In this document: piece by piece, positions 8,843 to 16,588 of the stretch
Layout of the letters: every line of letters starts with the position of its first letter
Numbering within the stretch: position 1 is the first letter of the stretch
Source: Halodesulfovibrio aestuarii DSM 17919 = ATCC 29578
GTDB taxonomy: Bacteria; Desulfobacterota; Desulfovibrionia; Desulfovibrionales; Desulfovibrionaceae
NCBI RefSeq assembly: GCF_000384815.1
Contig: NZ_ARQF01000016.1
Location: 62,001 to 126,000 of the forward strand
Length of the DNA stretch: 64,000 nt
Direction: 5' to 3'
Notes under the pieces: model-generated
Database searches by the model: none
Seen by the model: the letters and a program-made list of their open reading frames with translations, nothing else
What the model was told of the DNA's origin: nothing
Program-made: the position numbers and the translations under genes

Positions 8843-9637
8843 TTAATTCTTTTTCAAGATCTCAATCAGCTGTTCAACCTTTGCACGGTCACTTTTGTAT
8901 ACTTCCGAAGCGTACTGCTTAATGAGAGATGACACCTTATTTCTTTTATCCAGCTTTGCTTTGAGCGCTGGAAGTTCCGGAAGCACCATTCCGGAAAATT
9001 CCTCACACGGAACAAATGTCAGACACATATCCTCTCCGGGGATGCATCCGGCCTTGCTGTTCACTGCTCCGACCGCTTTCTGTTTAGCCACCTTGTCCAC
9101 ATCCATCCCGCGTACGACACTGAGAACCTGTGACGGAGAGTGATCCCGATTAACTTTAGCAATGTGCTCGTTCAACTCAGTGCACCATTCCATGTATCGA
9201 TAGAATCCCGTTGTCTTACCATACTTTTCTAAGGAACCCTTTTTTTCATACAGCGTGCCATGCAAAAAAAACTCAAAGGCGTTACGCATACGTTCATATG
9301 TTTCAAGAACACACTTTTCGTACCGCCCCTCTGCTGTGAAGGCAAAAGGCAACTTCATACTCAGCCAAGGATCGGCAGACTCTACACGAGGCAAAAAGTC
9401 AACCGGCACACCAAGTACATATAACAGCCCTTCCATATTATGTTCACTGGTCAACAATGCCATCAACTGAGCACAGATAGTTAACGCGCGCTGTTCCGCC
9501 AGTCTGATATCGCTTTCGACGCGCTCAAAAAATTCACGTTCGTCATCAATAGCCTTACGCGCACCAAAGTACCCGTTGGCGATATCCACCATAACCTCGC
9601 CCTTCAAGGATGCCGAAAGAGACTGAAAATCTGTCAC
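8843..9637 (-). CDS. Conserved-looking protein of unknown function
   Basis: A 264-residue soluble protein that I do not recognise. It has no signal peptide or membrane helix and looks largely helical, with a Lys-rich C-terminus. A central segment has three cysteines (AGCIPGEDMCLTFVPCEEF), which could bind metal, but no known motif is matched. The start is GTG with a strong AGGAGG ribosome site. It lies 198 bases upstream of the solute-binding/deaminase-like gene on the same strand with no clear terminator between, so they may share a transcript. Confidence 0.75.
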   Translation of the reverse strand: MTDFQSLSASLKGEVMVDIANGYFGARKAIDDEREFFERVESDIRLAEQRALTICAQLMALLTSEHNMEGLLYVLGVPVDFLPRVESADPWLSMKLPFAFTAEGRYEKCVLETYERMRNAFEFFLHGTLYEKKGSLEKYGKTTGFYRYMEWCTELNEHIAKVNRDHSPSQVLSVVRGMDVDKVAKQKAVGAVNSKAGCIPGEDMCLTFVPCEEFSGMVLPELPALKAKLDKRNKVSSLIKQYASEVYKSDRAKVEQLIEILKKN

Positions 9638-9748
9638 CGCTTATGCCTCCTGTTCTTCACGCCATTCTACAGTGCAAACTGCGTCTCTAGCAAGGACTGC
9701 TTGCTATGCTACTCACGGAATGATAGCGAGTAATCAGGGAGTTATCAT

Positions 9749-10237
9749 ATGCATATTCCAGAATTATCCACACAAATTTTAGAACTCGGTGAAATCCTCC
9801 GCCAAAAGAAATACATGCTCGGCACGGCGGAATCATGCACTGGCGGGCTCATTTCTATGCTGCTTACTGAAGTGTCCGGTTCCTCTGACTGGTTTAAAGG
9901 AACCATTGTTTCTTATGCAAATGAGGTAAAGGAAAGCATACTGCACGTACCGCACGAAACCTTGCTGCAACATGGTGCTGTAAGTGAACAAACAGCACTG
10001 GCAATGGTACAGGGAGTACAGGATGCCCTGCAATTGCAGGCAGCAATTTCTGTAACGGGTATTGCGGGCCCTACCGGCGGCACAAAAGAAAAACCGGTCG
10101 GCACAGTCTGGATAGGCTTTGCTCTTGGCACACAGCGCTTTGCACAGCACCACGTATTCAGTGGCGACAGAACTGATGTCCGGTATCAGACTGCCATGGC
10201 GGCAATCTCTACCCTGCTGCATGAACTAAAACGGTAG
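9749..10237 (+). CDS. pncC: Nicotinamide-nucleotide amidohydrolase (CinA C-terminal type)
   Basis: A 162-residue stand-alone CinA C-terminal domain. PncC deamidates NMN to nicotinic acid mononucleotide in NAD salvage. The family signature TAESCTGGLISMLLTEVSGSS carries the catalytic Ser, GTIVSYANEVK and LLQHGAVSEQTA follow, and VTGIAGPTGGTKEKPVGTVW is the nucleotide-binding loop. The N-terminal ADP-ribose pyrophosphatase domain of full CinA is absent, as in E. coli PncC/YgaD. An AGGGAG site precedes the ATG. It is divergent from the unknown gene at 9637 and has its own terminator. Confidence 0.93.
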   Translation: MHIPELSTQILELGEILRQKKYMLGTAESCTGGLISMLLTEVSGSSDWFKGTIVSYANEVKESILHVPHETLLQHGAVSEQTALAMVQGVQDALQLQAAISVTGIAGPTGGTKEKPVGTVWIGFALGTQRFAQHHVFSGDRTDVRYQTAMAAISTLLHELKR

Positions 10238-10260
10238 CAGTAAATTTACTCGTATTTCAT

Positions 10261-10295
10261 AAGAAAAGGCAGCCTATCAGGCTGCCTTTTCTTTT
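10261..10295. terminator. Bidirectional intrinsic terminator
   Basis: AAAAGGCAGCCT and AGGCTGCCTTTT form a perfect stem around a 3-base loop, with A and T tracts on both sides. It sits between convergent genes. Confidence 0.85.
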
Positions 10296-10392
10296 AACTT
10301 CTTTTCGCAAGGAATGCTGCTGCTGTTGCAGATTATCGCCTCATTGCTCGCCACACAGTAGTCTATAAAAGACAACGGCAGCATCGTAAGTT

Positions 10393-10878
10393 TTATACGA
10401 GGTAATCCCCGCGATTCAATTTAAATTGTTCAGTTACGGTCATAACCTCAAGCTCATTGCGCACGTTGTCCAACTCCGGAAAGTCGGACTGAAGAGACGG
10501 TGCAGTCTGTTTGAGCGTTGCAAGGTTATGGGCGAGCTCCTGAAGAGTTCCAAACGCGCCCTTAAGGTCCGGTGAGCCTTGTGTACTGATCTGTGTGGAA
10601 TATTTTTCCCATTGATCGAGAATACCTTCTAACTCATCAGCCACTTTTTTCGGATCAACAGCAGGCTTATCGACTTCCTGTTGATCTGCATTCAGACGCG
10701 GGTCAAACGCAATGGAGCGGGTACCGGGAGGCAAGATTGCCTCTGTTGCAGACTTACTCTGCAACTCAATTTCCTGAGAAAGCAAATTATGGAAACCATC
10801 CGCAGCTCTTTTAGAGGCTTTGGTTGCCTGACTCTGCTTTTCAATCGATGTAATCTGTTCTGTAGTATTTATTCTCAT
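10393..10878 (-). CDS. Hypothetical protein
   Basis: A 161-residue soluble protein that I cannot assign. It has no signal peptide or membrane helix; the N-terminus (MRINTTEQITSIEKQSQATK) is polar and the rest is rich in charged residues and predicted helix. The C-terminal ELEVMTVTEQFKLNRGDYLV looks conserved. A GGGGAT lies before the ATG. It stands alone between terminators, and no neighbour hints at a role. Confidence 0.65.
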   Translation of the reverse strand: MRINTTEQITSIEKQSQATKASKRAADGFHNLLSQEIELQSKSATEAILPPGTRSIAFDPRLNADQQEVDKPAVDPKKVADELEGILDQWEKYSTQISTQGSPDLKGAFGTLQELAHNLATLKQTAPSLQSDFPELDNVRNELEVMTVTEQFKLNRGDYLV

Positions 10879-11145
10879 AACAATATCCCCGGCGATTAGG
10901 ATTTACACCTAACCTAGCAAAGAGCTTGCCAAAACGTCTGAGCCCTTGAAAACAGTACATTTTCGTTTTTCAGGAGCGTATCATGCGGAATTTTCTGCCC
11001 ATTATTTGCGGAAAAAAAAGCATGACTTCTGCAATTTACATAAGAACGTTATCCTTGTCTATCTTCACAGAATGTGAGTATATGGTGTATAAAACAAAAC
11101 AGTTACCCACTATAGACAGATACTCGTTATCCCTCAGGAGGTAGT

Positions 11146-11595
11146 ATGGTTGCTATAAACAAAGCTGTTGTAGCTGTCGATTTTTCCGATGAAAGTACCT
11201 ACATTGCAGAGTATGCACGACTTTTCGCTGAAAAATTTGATGCTGAATTAATTGTTATTTATGCGGCTCCATCACTGAACCAGTATGTTGGTTTTCATGT
11301 TCCACCAAACACAATTGAATCCTTTGTAGGTGAAATTGTTACCGGCGCGGAAAAAAATATGGAAGATTTCATCGAAAAACACTTCTCCGGTCTTAAGACT
11401 ACCGGAAGAGTTGTAACAGGCTTTGCAGCCGAGGAAATTCTGGAAATTGCAGCTGATGAAAAGGCCGACCTCATTATTATGGGGACTCACGGCAGAACCG
11501 GTATAGACAGACTTCTGTTCGGTTCCGTTGCTGCCAAGATAGTTCGCGGGGCAGAAATTCCGGTTCTTACAGTAAGGCCTGATTTTACTAACTAA
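11146..11595 (+). CDS. Universal stress protein (UspA family)
   Basis: A 149-residue single-domain Usp of normal length. The N-terminal strand AVVAVDFSDES and the C-terminal ATP-binding signature GTHGRTGIDRLLFGSVAAKIVR (G-2x-G-9x-G-S) are both present, so it is probably the ATP-binding type. The protein is cytoplasmic. An AGGAGG ribosome site sits 4 bases before the ATG. It is monocistronic with its own terminator. Two alternative -35/-10 pairs can be drawn around 11055-11095, but neither is decisive. Confidence 0.93.
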   Translation: MVAINKAVVAVDFSDESTYIAEYARLFAEKFDAELIVIYAAPSLNQYVGFHVPPNTIESFVGEIVTGAEKNMEDFIEKHFSGLKTTGRVVTGFAAEEILEIAADEKADLIIMGTHGRTGIDRLLFGSVAAKIVRGAEIPVLTVRPDFTN

Positions 11596-11634
11596 CACGC
11601 TGCCTCTTGCGATATGCATTTTTGTAGTCTATTC

Positions 11635-11666
11635 AAAAGGACGACTCTGAACGGGTCGTCCTTTTT
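11635..11666 (+). terminator. Intrinsic terminator of the universal stress gene
   Basis: AAAGGACGAC pairs with GTCGTCCTTT around a short loop and is followed by Ts, 40 bases after the stop. Confidence 0.85.
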
Positions 11667-11822
11667 AATTGTGCATTTTTTTTAATGCATAACTTGCTCA
11701 ACTATTGTCTAAACTAACGGCAATTCGCCTGAAACGAAGCTACATCCTTATATGATAGCCAAATCAACCACAGGCAGTATGTCAAAACATGTTGAAGAAT
11801 ACATCGGGGAAAGGGGCAATAT

Positions 11823-12944
11823 ATGAGCTCAAAAGTATCTGTATGTGACGCAGTTCGCGACGAGGTAAAAAGCTTTTCGCCTTACACGGCAGGAAAATCC
11901 ATCGATGAAGTTAAAGAGGCATATGGTCTCAACTCCATCATCAAACTTGCAAGCAACGAAAACCCGCTGGGAACTTCCCCGCGAGTGCAGGATACTATCA
12001 AGCTTCATGCTGCATCCGTATTCCGCTATGCTCAAGTCGGCACCCCGCATCTTATCGACGCAATTGCTCATTATTTCCATATTCCCAACGATTCCATCGT
12101 AACCGGAAACGGTTCTGATGAAGTCATTGATATGCTCATCCGTGTCAAAGCGACATCCGGCAAGAATAACATTGTGGCCTTTGCCCCATGCTTCTCCATG
12201 TACAAGGTGTTGTCACAGCTGAACGGTATTGAATTCCGCCAGACCCCCCTTAACGACGATTTTTCATTCGACTGGGACGGCCTGCTCAAACTGGTAGACG
12301 AACAAACTTCTATCGTTTTCATCACCACACCGGATAACCCTTCCGGCTATGCACCGGCAGTGGAGGAAATTATTGCCCTTCACTCCAAGCTTCCAGCTTC
12401 ATGCCTTCTTGTAGTTGATGAAGCGTACATGGACTTTGCGGAAAATGCAGAGAATCACTCCATGCTGCCACGACTTGCACAGTACGAAAACGTATGTGTC
12501 CTGAGAACGTTTTCAAAAACATTCGGTCTTGCAGGACTGCGTCTCGGCTTCGGTGCCATGCATCCGGAACTGGCAGAGTATCTGCGCCGCATCCGCCCTC
12601 CGTTTAACGTAAACATACTGGCGGAACAGGCAGGTATTGCCGTACTAAGTGACACACCATTTATCGAAGAAACTCTGCGGGTCACACGCGAAGGCCGTGC
12701 ATATCTTACACAAGAGCTTGAAGCCTTAGACTTTACTGTCTATCCGTCTCACGCAAACTTTATTATGGTTGAAGCACCGGAAGACGGTAACTACCTTAAT
12801 GAAGAGCTTCTGAAACGCGGGCTCATCATCCGTCCTCTTGTAAAGGGCTATAACCTGCCAAAGCACTTGCGAATTACCATTGGCACAGCCCATGAAAACA
12901 AAGTGCTTATTTCTGCTCTCAAGGAGATTCTTAATGCAGAATAA
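11823..12944 (+). CDS. hisC: Histidinol-phosphate aminotransferase
   Basis: HisC, 373 residues, a PLP enzyme of fold type I that converts imidazole-acetol phosphate and glutamate to histidinol phosphate. Visible features are LASNENPLGTSPRV near the N-terminus, the substrate region DEVIDMLIR, the PLP-ring Asp in VVDEAYMDF, and the PLP Lys in RTFSKTFGLAGLRLGF. The C-terminus carries LRITIGT with the carboxylate-binding Arg. It lies apart from the other his genes and overlaps cmk by 11 bases. Confidence 0.95.
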   Translation: MSSKVSVCDAVRDEVKSFSPYTAGKSIDEVKEAYGLNSIIKLASNENPLGTSPRVQDTIKLHAASVFRYAQVGTPHLIDAIAHYFHIPNDSIVTGNGSDEVIDMLIRVKATSGKNNIVAFAPCFSMYKVLSQLNGIEFRQTPLNDDFSFDWDGLLKLVDEQTSIVFITTPDNPSGYAPAVEEIIALHSKLPASCLLVVDEAYMDFAENAENHSMLPRLAQYENVCVLRTFSKTFGLAGLRLGFGAMHPELAEYLRRIRPPFNVNILAEQAGIAVLSDTPFIEETLRVTREGRAYLTQELEALDFTVYPSHANFIMVEAPEDGNYLNEELLKRGLIIRPLVKGYNLPKHLRITIGTAHENKVLISALKEILNAE

Positions 12945-13596
12945 CCTGCGCGTTGTCACCCTTGACGGCCCTGCCGGTGTCGGCAAAACAACTCTTGCCA
13001 AGCGCGTTGCACAGGAACTTTCCATTGCCTATCTCGATACCGGAGCGATGTTCCGTATCTTTGGATGGAAATTTGGGGAAGCTGCTCCAGGCATGTCTGA
13101 AAAAGAACTGGACGCGCATATTGCCCAGTACACGTTCTCTCTTTCCGGCATCGGATTTAATTCCGTTCTCTCCGTCAACGGAACACCGGTCGGTGATGAA
13201 ATCCGTACAGAAGAAGTTGCCGCACTCGCTTCGTCCGTTGCCAAACTCCCTGTAGTGCGTGATGCTCTGAAACGAGTCCAACGGGAAATCAGTACTCAGA
13301 CGTCTCTGGTGGCAGAAGGCAGAGACATGGGTTCCGTTGTGTTCCCAAATGCTGAATACAAGTTTTTCCTTGATGCTACAGCAGAAGAACGCGGCGCGCG
13401 CCGTTTCAAGCAATTGCAGGAAATGGGAAAACCGGCAGACCTCGATATCATCATTCAGCAGATTAAAGAGCGCGACGAGCAGGACAGAACCCGTAAAATT
13501 GCGCCCCTTGTTGCGGCAGATGACGCACACATAATTGATACAACGAAGCTTGATATCGATGGAGTCTTCGCAGCCATTATGAGTTTCTTTGACTAA
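12934..13596 (+). CDS. cmk: Cytidylate kinase
   Basis: A 220-residue (d)CMP kinase making (d)CDP with ATP. The P-loop is GPAGVGKTTLA, followed by LDTGAMFR, the NMP-binding VAEGRDMGSVVFPNAEYKFFLDA, and the lid-region Args in RDEQDRTRKIAPL. The start at 12934 is taken because AAGGAGA precedes it and homology begins there; an upstream in-frame ATG at 12880 lies inside hisC. The 11-base overlap with hisC implies coupling. The hisC-cmk pairing is recognisable in Desulfovibrio-type genomes. Confidence 0.92.
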   Translation: MQNNLRVVTLDGPAGVGKTTLAKRVAQELSIAYLDTGAMFRIFGWKFGEAAPGMSEKELDAHIAQYTFSLSGIGFNSVLSVNGTPVGDEIRTEEVAALASSVAKLPVVRDALKRVQREISTQTSLVAEGRDMGSVVFPNAEYKFFLDATAEERGARRFKQLQEMGKPADLDIIIQQIKERDEQDRTRKIAPLVAADDAHIIDTTKLDIDGVFAAIMSFFD

Positions 13597-13631
13597 GCCA
13601 AACACCGCGACATCCAATTCTACAGATTATC

Positions 13632-13664
13632 ACTCCCGTCAGACCTGTCTGGCGGGAGTTTTGC
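13632..13664 (+). terminator. Intrinsic terminator after cmk
   Basis: ACTCCCG and CGGGAGT close a stem-loop followed by TTTT, 35 bases after the cmk stop. Confidence 0.8.
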
Positions 13665-13841
13665 TTACTCCAGAAGCATACAACCTGCCAAAAGTCTAAA
13701 ATAGTTACCTTATTGGTTTTAACATCTTTTAACACTTTGTCTATAAAAAATATGTCATGGTGTTATAACAAAACTACACACTCCCCTCTCTCATTTTCCG
13801 CAAAATACTCCTCGTTTTTTGAAATAACCATCATACATATT

Positions 13842-14345
13842 ATGAAGCCCATACTTACAAAAGCAGAACTCCATTTTCTGCTGGACAAACACGAATTAAG
13901 CGATCTCCAACTTCGCCAAATTGAACGACTGGAGACATGCAGATCTGTGCTGCGCGCGCTACAGTTACTCTATCCGGAAAAGTTACAAGGCTACGTTGCG
14001 CTATTTCTATTCTTTTCCATCATCAACCCGCTTGAACACAAACTCATAACCCCGTTCCACCCGCAATTAGTACTACTTGCCATAACTATCGTCACAAACT
14101 GCATCGGGTTGATAATTTTAAAATATAACAGCTCGGAATGGATAAACACCTGCCTTGATGATCTACAGATTGGTTTACTTCCTCCGGTTTCCGCATACCG
14201 CTCAGGCATTATCGCCGTTACAGGAATGCTGTTTCTTTTACCGGGGGTCGTGTTCAGCGTTGTAGGCACAATTCTCCTTATCCCCCCCATCACAACACTA
14301 CTTGCTATTTATTTACAAAAACGAATTCTACTAAAATTTGAATAA
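13842..14345 (+). CDS. FxsA-like membrane protein
   Basis: A 167-residue membrane protein if started at ATG 13842 (MKPILTKAELHF); an upstream in-frame start at 13713 would add 43 poorly coding residues. It has an N-terminal helical charged part and hydrophobic segments near residues 47-60, 72-93 and 123-150. The last contains LFLLPGVVFSVVGTILLIPPI, which resembles the L-PG-(x)n-G-LLLLPP core of FxsA. FxsA is a cytoplasmic-membrane protein of poorly defined function. Assignment is by this segment only. Confidence 0.55.
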   Translation: MKPILTKAELHFLLDKHELSDLQLRQIERLETCRSVLRALQLLYPEKLQGYVALFLFFSIINPLEHKLITPFHPQLVLLAITIVTNCIGLIILKYNSSEWINTCLDDLQIGLLPPVSAYRSGIIAVTGMLFLLPGVVFSVVGTILLIPPITTLLAIYLQKRILLKFE

Positions 14346-14380
14346 AAAAAGCCCCTGCCGCATTGCGACAGGGGCTTTAG
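14344..14380. terminator. Bidirectional intrinsic terminator
   Basis: GCCCCTG and CAGGGGC flank a short loop, with A and T tracts on both sides, between the convergent FxsA-like gene and uraA. Confidence 0.85.
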
Positions 14381-14404
14381 CCTTATATTGGACGGAATTT
14401 CAGG

Positions 14405-15646
14405 CTATGCGCGTTGTTTAGGTAGAATGAGGTTCAGTACAATACCTATGATACCGGCAAGACCGATACCTTTAAGACTGAAGGCTCCAGCGCTGAAGCT
14501 CATACCGCCAACGCCAAAAATCAAAATTACAGCGATAATTGTAAGGTTGCGAGGCTCCATAAGATCCTGACCGGCACGAACAAGAGAGTTCATACCTACA
14601 ACAACAATGGTACCGAAAAGCAGAACAAGAATACCACCCATTACTGGAAGTGGAATTGTTCCAAGGAGAGCACCAAGTTTACCAACGAATGCCAGACAGA
14701 TAGCTATAATGGAAGCCCATGTCATGATACCCGGGTTAAAAGATTTAGTCAGTGCAACAGCACCGGTTACTTCCGAATAGGTAGTGTTAGGAGGCCCGCC
14801 GAGCAGAGAAGCAAAAGTTGTAGCAATACCATCACCAAACATTGTACGATGAACGCCCGGTTCTTTAATATAGTTTTTACCCGTCACAGCCCCGATAGCG
14901 AGAACATCACCTACATGCTCAATAGCAGGAGCAATTGCAACCGGTACTATGTACAGAACAGCTTCCCAGTTCCATTCAGGGGTCACAAAATTAGGTACTG
15001 CAAACCACGGAGCATTCATAACTGGAGTAAAATCCACGATCCCGTAAGCCAGGCTTAAAGAATAACCAACGACAATACCACACAGAATAGGTATCAGTCT
15101 GAGCAGTCCTTTACCGCACAAGGAGACCAGAATAGTCGTACCAAGGGATGCCATAGAAATAACAAGAGCAGTAGATTCCGGAACAAGCTGAAGAGCACCG
15201 TCACCAGTTTTACCCAGCGCATTGAATACAGCCACATTAGCAAGCATAAGGCCGATAACCATAACGATTGGGCCGGTTATGGTAGTAGGCAATACACGTT
15301 CAAGAATCTGTGGACCCTGAATCTTGATAAGAAGTGCGAGCCCCATGTACAGAAAACCGGAAGCAGCAAGGCCACACATAGTCGCCGGAATACCCCAAGT
15401 CTGCACGCCGTAAATAATTGGTGCGATAAACGCAAAAGAAGATGCAAGAAAGATTGGTACAGAACGTTTCGTAACAAGCTGGAACAGCAATGTTCCCACA
15501 CCGGCGGTAAAGAACGCCACGTTTGGGTTAAGTCCTGTGAGCAGCGGAACAAGCACAAGAGCACCAAATGCTACAAACAGCATCTGCGCGCCAAGAAGGC
15601 AATCTTTAAGCCTAAAAGAGTATTCCGTATTTCCGTTTGACACCAT
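14405..15646 (-). CDS. uraA: Uracil permease (NCS2/UraA family)
   Basis: A 413-residue polytopic transporter of the nucleobase-ascorbate (NAT/NCS2) family with about 14 membrane segments. The N-terminus AQMLFVAFGALVLVPLLTGL and the first half (SSFAFIAPIIYGVQTWG) match uracil/H+ symporters. Substrate-site glutamates are visible in PAIEHVGDVLAIG and in GGPPNTTYSEVTGAV. An AGGAGG site is 1-2 bases before the ATG. Uracil specificity is supported by upp directly upstream on the same strand (194-base gap with terminator-like structures). Confidence 0.92.
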   Translation of the reverse strand: MVSNGNTEYSFRLKDCLLGAQMLFVAFGALVLVPLLTGLNPNVAFFTAGVGTLLFQLVTKRSVPIFLASSFAFIAPIIYGVQTWGIPATMCGLAASGFLYMGLALLIKIQGPQILERVLPTTITGPIVMVIGLMLANVAVFNALGKTGDGALQLVPESTALVISMASLGTTILVSLCGKGLLRLIPILCGIVVGYSLSLAYGIVDFTPVMNAPWFAVPNFVTPEWNWEAVLYIVPVAIAPAIEHVGDVLAIGAVTGKNYIKEPGVHRTMFGDGIATTFASLLGGPPNTTYSEVTGAVALTKSFNPGIMTWASIIAICLAFVGKLGALLGTIPLPVMGGILVLLFGTIVVVGMNSLVRAGQDLMEPRNLTIIAVILIFGVGGMSFSAGAFSLKGIGLAGIIGIVLNLILPKQRA

Positions 15647-15687
15647 TCCCTCCTACTGTGAGTTTTTATAACTCATTTCTCAAACAA

Positions 15688-15728
15688 TTAGCGCAACACT
15701 TTGATATAAAACACTATATCTGCGCTAA
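15688..15728 (-). repeat. Inverted repeat in the uraA leader
   Basis: TTAGCGCA and TGCGCTAA form perfect 8-base arms that enclose a second pair (GATATA/TATATC). In RNA it would form a stem-loop about 40 bases upstream of the uraA ribosome site. A smaller GAGTT/AACTC hairpin lies between it and the AGGAGG. Confidence 0.55.
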
Positions 15729-15746
15729 ACCATATCCTGACCGCCC

Positions 15747-15816
15747 AAAAAAAGAGCATCCTCCCCCCAAATCCACTGCTTTAAAAAAGCAGAACCAGAG
15801 GGGGTCAAATGCTCTT
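15747..15816 (-). terminator. Extended terminator/attenuator between upp and uraA
   Basis: On the minus strand three nested stems can form: AAGAGCAT/ATGCTCTT outside, CCCCCTC/GGGGGG in the middle and CTGCTTT/AAAGCAG at the tip, followed by seven Ts. It lies 25 bases after the upp stop. It could end most upp transcripts or control read-through into uraA. Confidence 0.75.
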
Positions 15817-15840
15817 CCCGTTCAAAAACGGATCGAAACG

Positions 15841-16467
15841 CTATTTGGTTCCGAAAATCTTATCACCAGCGTCGCCAAGACCTGGTAAAATATATCCATG
15901 CTCATTGAGTCGTTCATCCACAGATGCAGTGTAAATATCTACGTCAGGATGCGCTGCAACAACGCGTTCAACACCTTCAGGTGCTGCAACGAGGAACAGC
16001 CCGATAATTCTTTTACATCCAGCTTTTTTGAGCAAATCGATGGTAGCAATGAGAGTACCACCGGTTGCAAGCATAGGATCCAGAATAATTGCCGTGCGCT
16101 CTTCAATGTTTTTAGCGAGCTTAACGTAGTATTCTTCAGGCTCAAGAGTTTCTTCATTACGGAACATACCAACAACGCTAACTTTAACGCCTGGGATCAT
16201 ATCCATAATACCGTCCAGCATACCAATGCCGGCACGGAGAATTGGAACTACGGTAGCTTTCTTTCCTTTAATCTGGTCTACTTCTACAGAACCAGCCCAT
16301 CCTTCGATGGTGCATTTCTCAGTTTCGAGATTTTTGGTTGCTTCATAGGTAAGAAGACGACAAATTTCATTGGAAAGTGCACGGAATTCTGCAACAGAAA
16401 TGTTTGCTTCACGAATTCGTCCGAGTTTATGTTTGACCAGCGGGTGGTCAACCACGTAAACAGCCAC
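15841..16467 (-). CDS. upp: Uracil phosphoribosyltransferase
   Basis: A 208-residue UPRTase converting uracil and PRPP to UMP in pyrimidine salvage. The PRPP-binding loop is [13 protein letters not shown], a [14 protein letters not shown] segment is present, and the uracil-binding C-terminus is [18 protein letters not shown]. The start is GTG at 16467 with AAGGAGG five bases upstream; an ATG two bases earlier is out of frame. A terminator-like hairpin and a good promoter lie directly upstream (see separate entries), which suggests pyrimidine-dependent control. Confidence 0.96.
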   Translation of the reverse strand: MAVYVVDHPLVKHKLGRIREANISVAEFRALSNEICRLLTYEATKNLETEKCTIEGWAGSVEVDQIKGKKATVVPILRAGIGMLDGIMDMIPGVKVSVVGMFRNEETLEPEEYYVKLAKNIEERTAIILDPMLATGGTLIATIDLLKKAGCKRIIGLFLVAAPEGVERVVAAHPDVDIYTASVDERLNEHGYILPGLGDAGDKIFGTK

Positions 16468-16492
16468 ATCGGCCTCCTTGAGCGATTGCTTT

Positions 16493-16516
16493 AAAAAAGC
16501 GGTCTAAAAAGACCGC
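16493..16516 (-). terminator. Intrinsic terminator in the upp leader (possible attenuator)
   Basis: On the minus strand GCGGTC-TTTTTA-GACCGC is followed by six Ts and sits between the upp promoter and the upp ribosome site, about 10 bases after the predicted transcription start. No minus-strand gene ends upstream for it to serve, so it may act as a leader attenuator. Confidence 0.7.
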
Positions 16517-16530
16517 GCCTAAACGCATGA

Positions 16531-16560
16531 CTTATACTCTGAAAATTTGCCAATGGTCAA
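16531..16560 (-). promoter_or_regulatory. Predicted sigma-70 promoter of upp
   Basis: TTGACC (16555-16560) and TATAAG (16531-16536) on the minus strand are spaced 18 bases apart. The predicted start is near 16524, giving a leader of about 57 bases that contains a terminator. Confidence 0.65.
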
Positions 16561-16588
16561 GAAACAAAAAATATAAGCTGAAAATATC

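Noticed and set aside
13713-13841. Upstream start for the FxsA-like gene at 13713
   Set aside because: The extra 43 residues are not like coding sequence and the homology-like part begins after the ATG at 13842.
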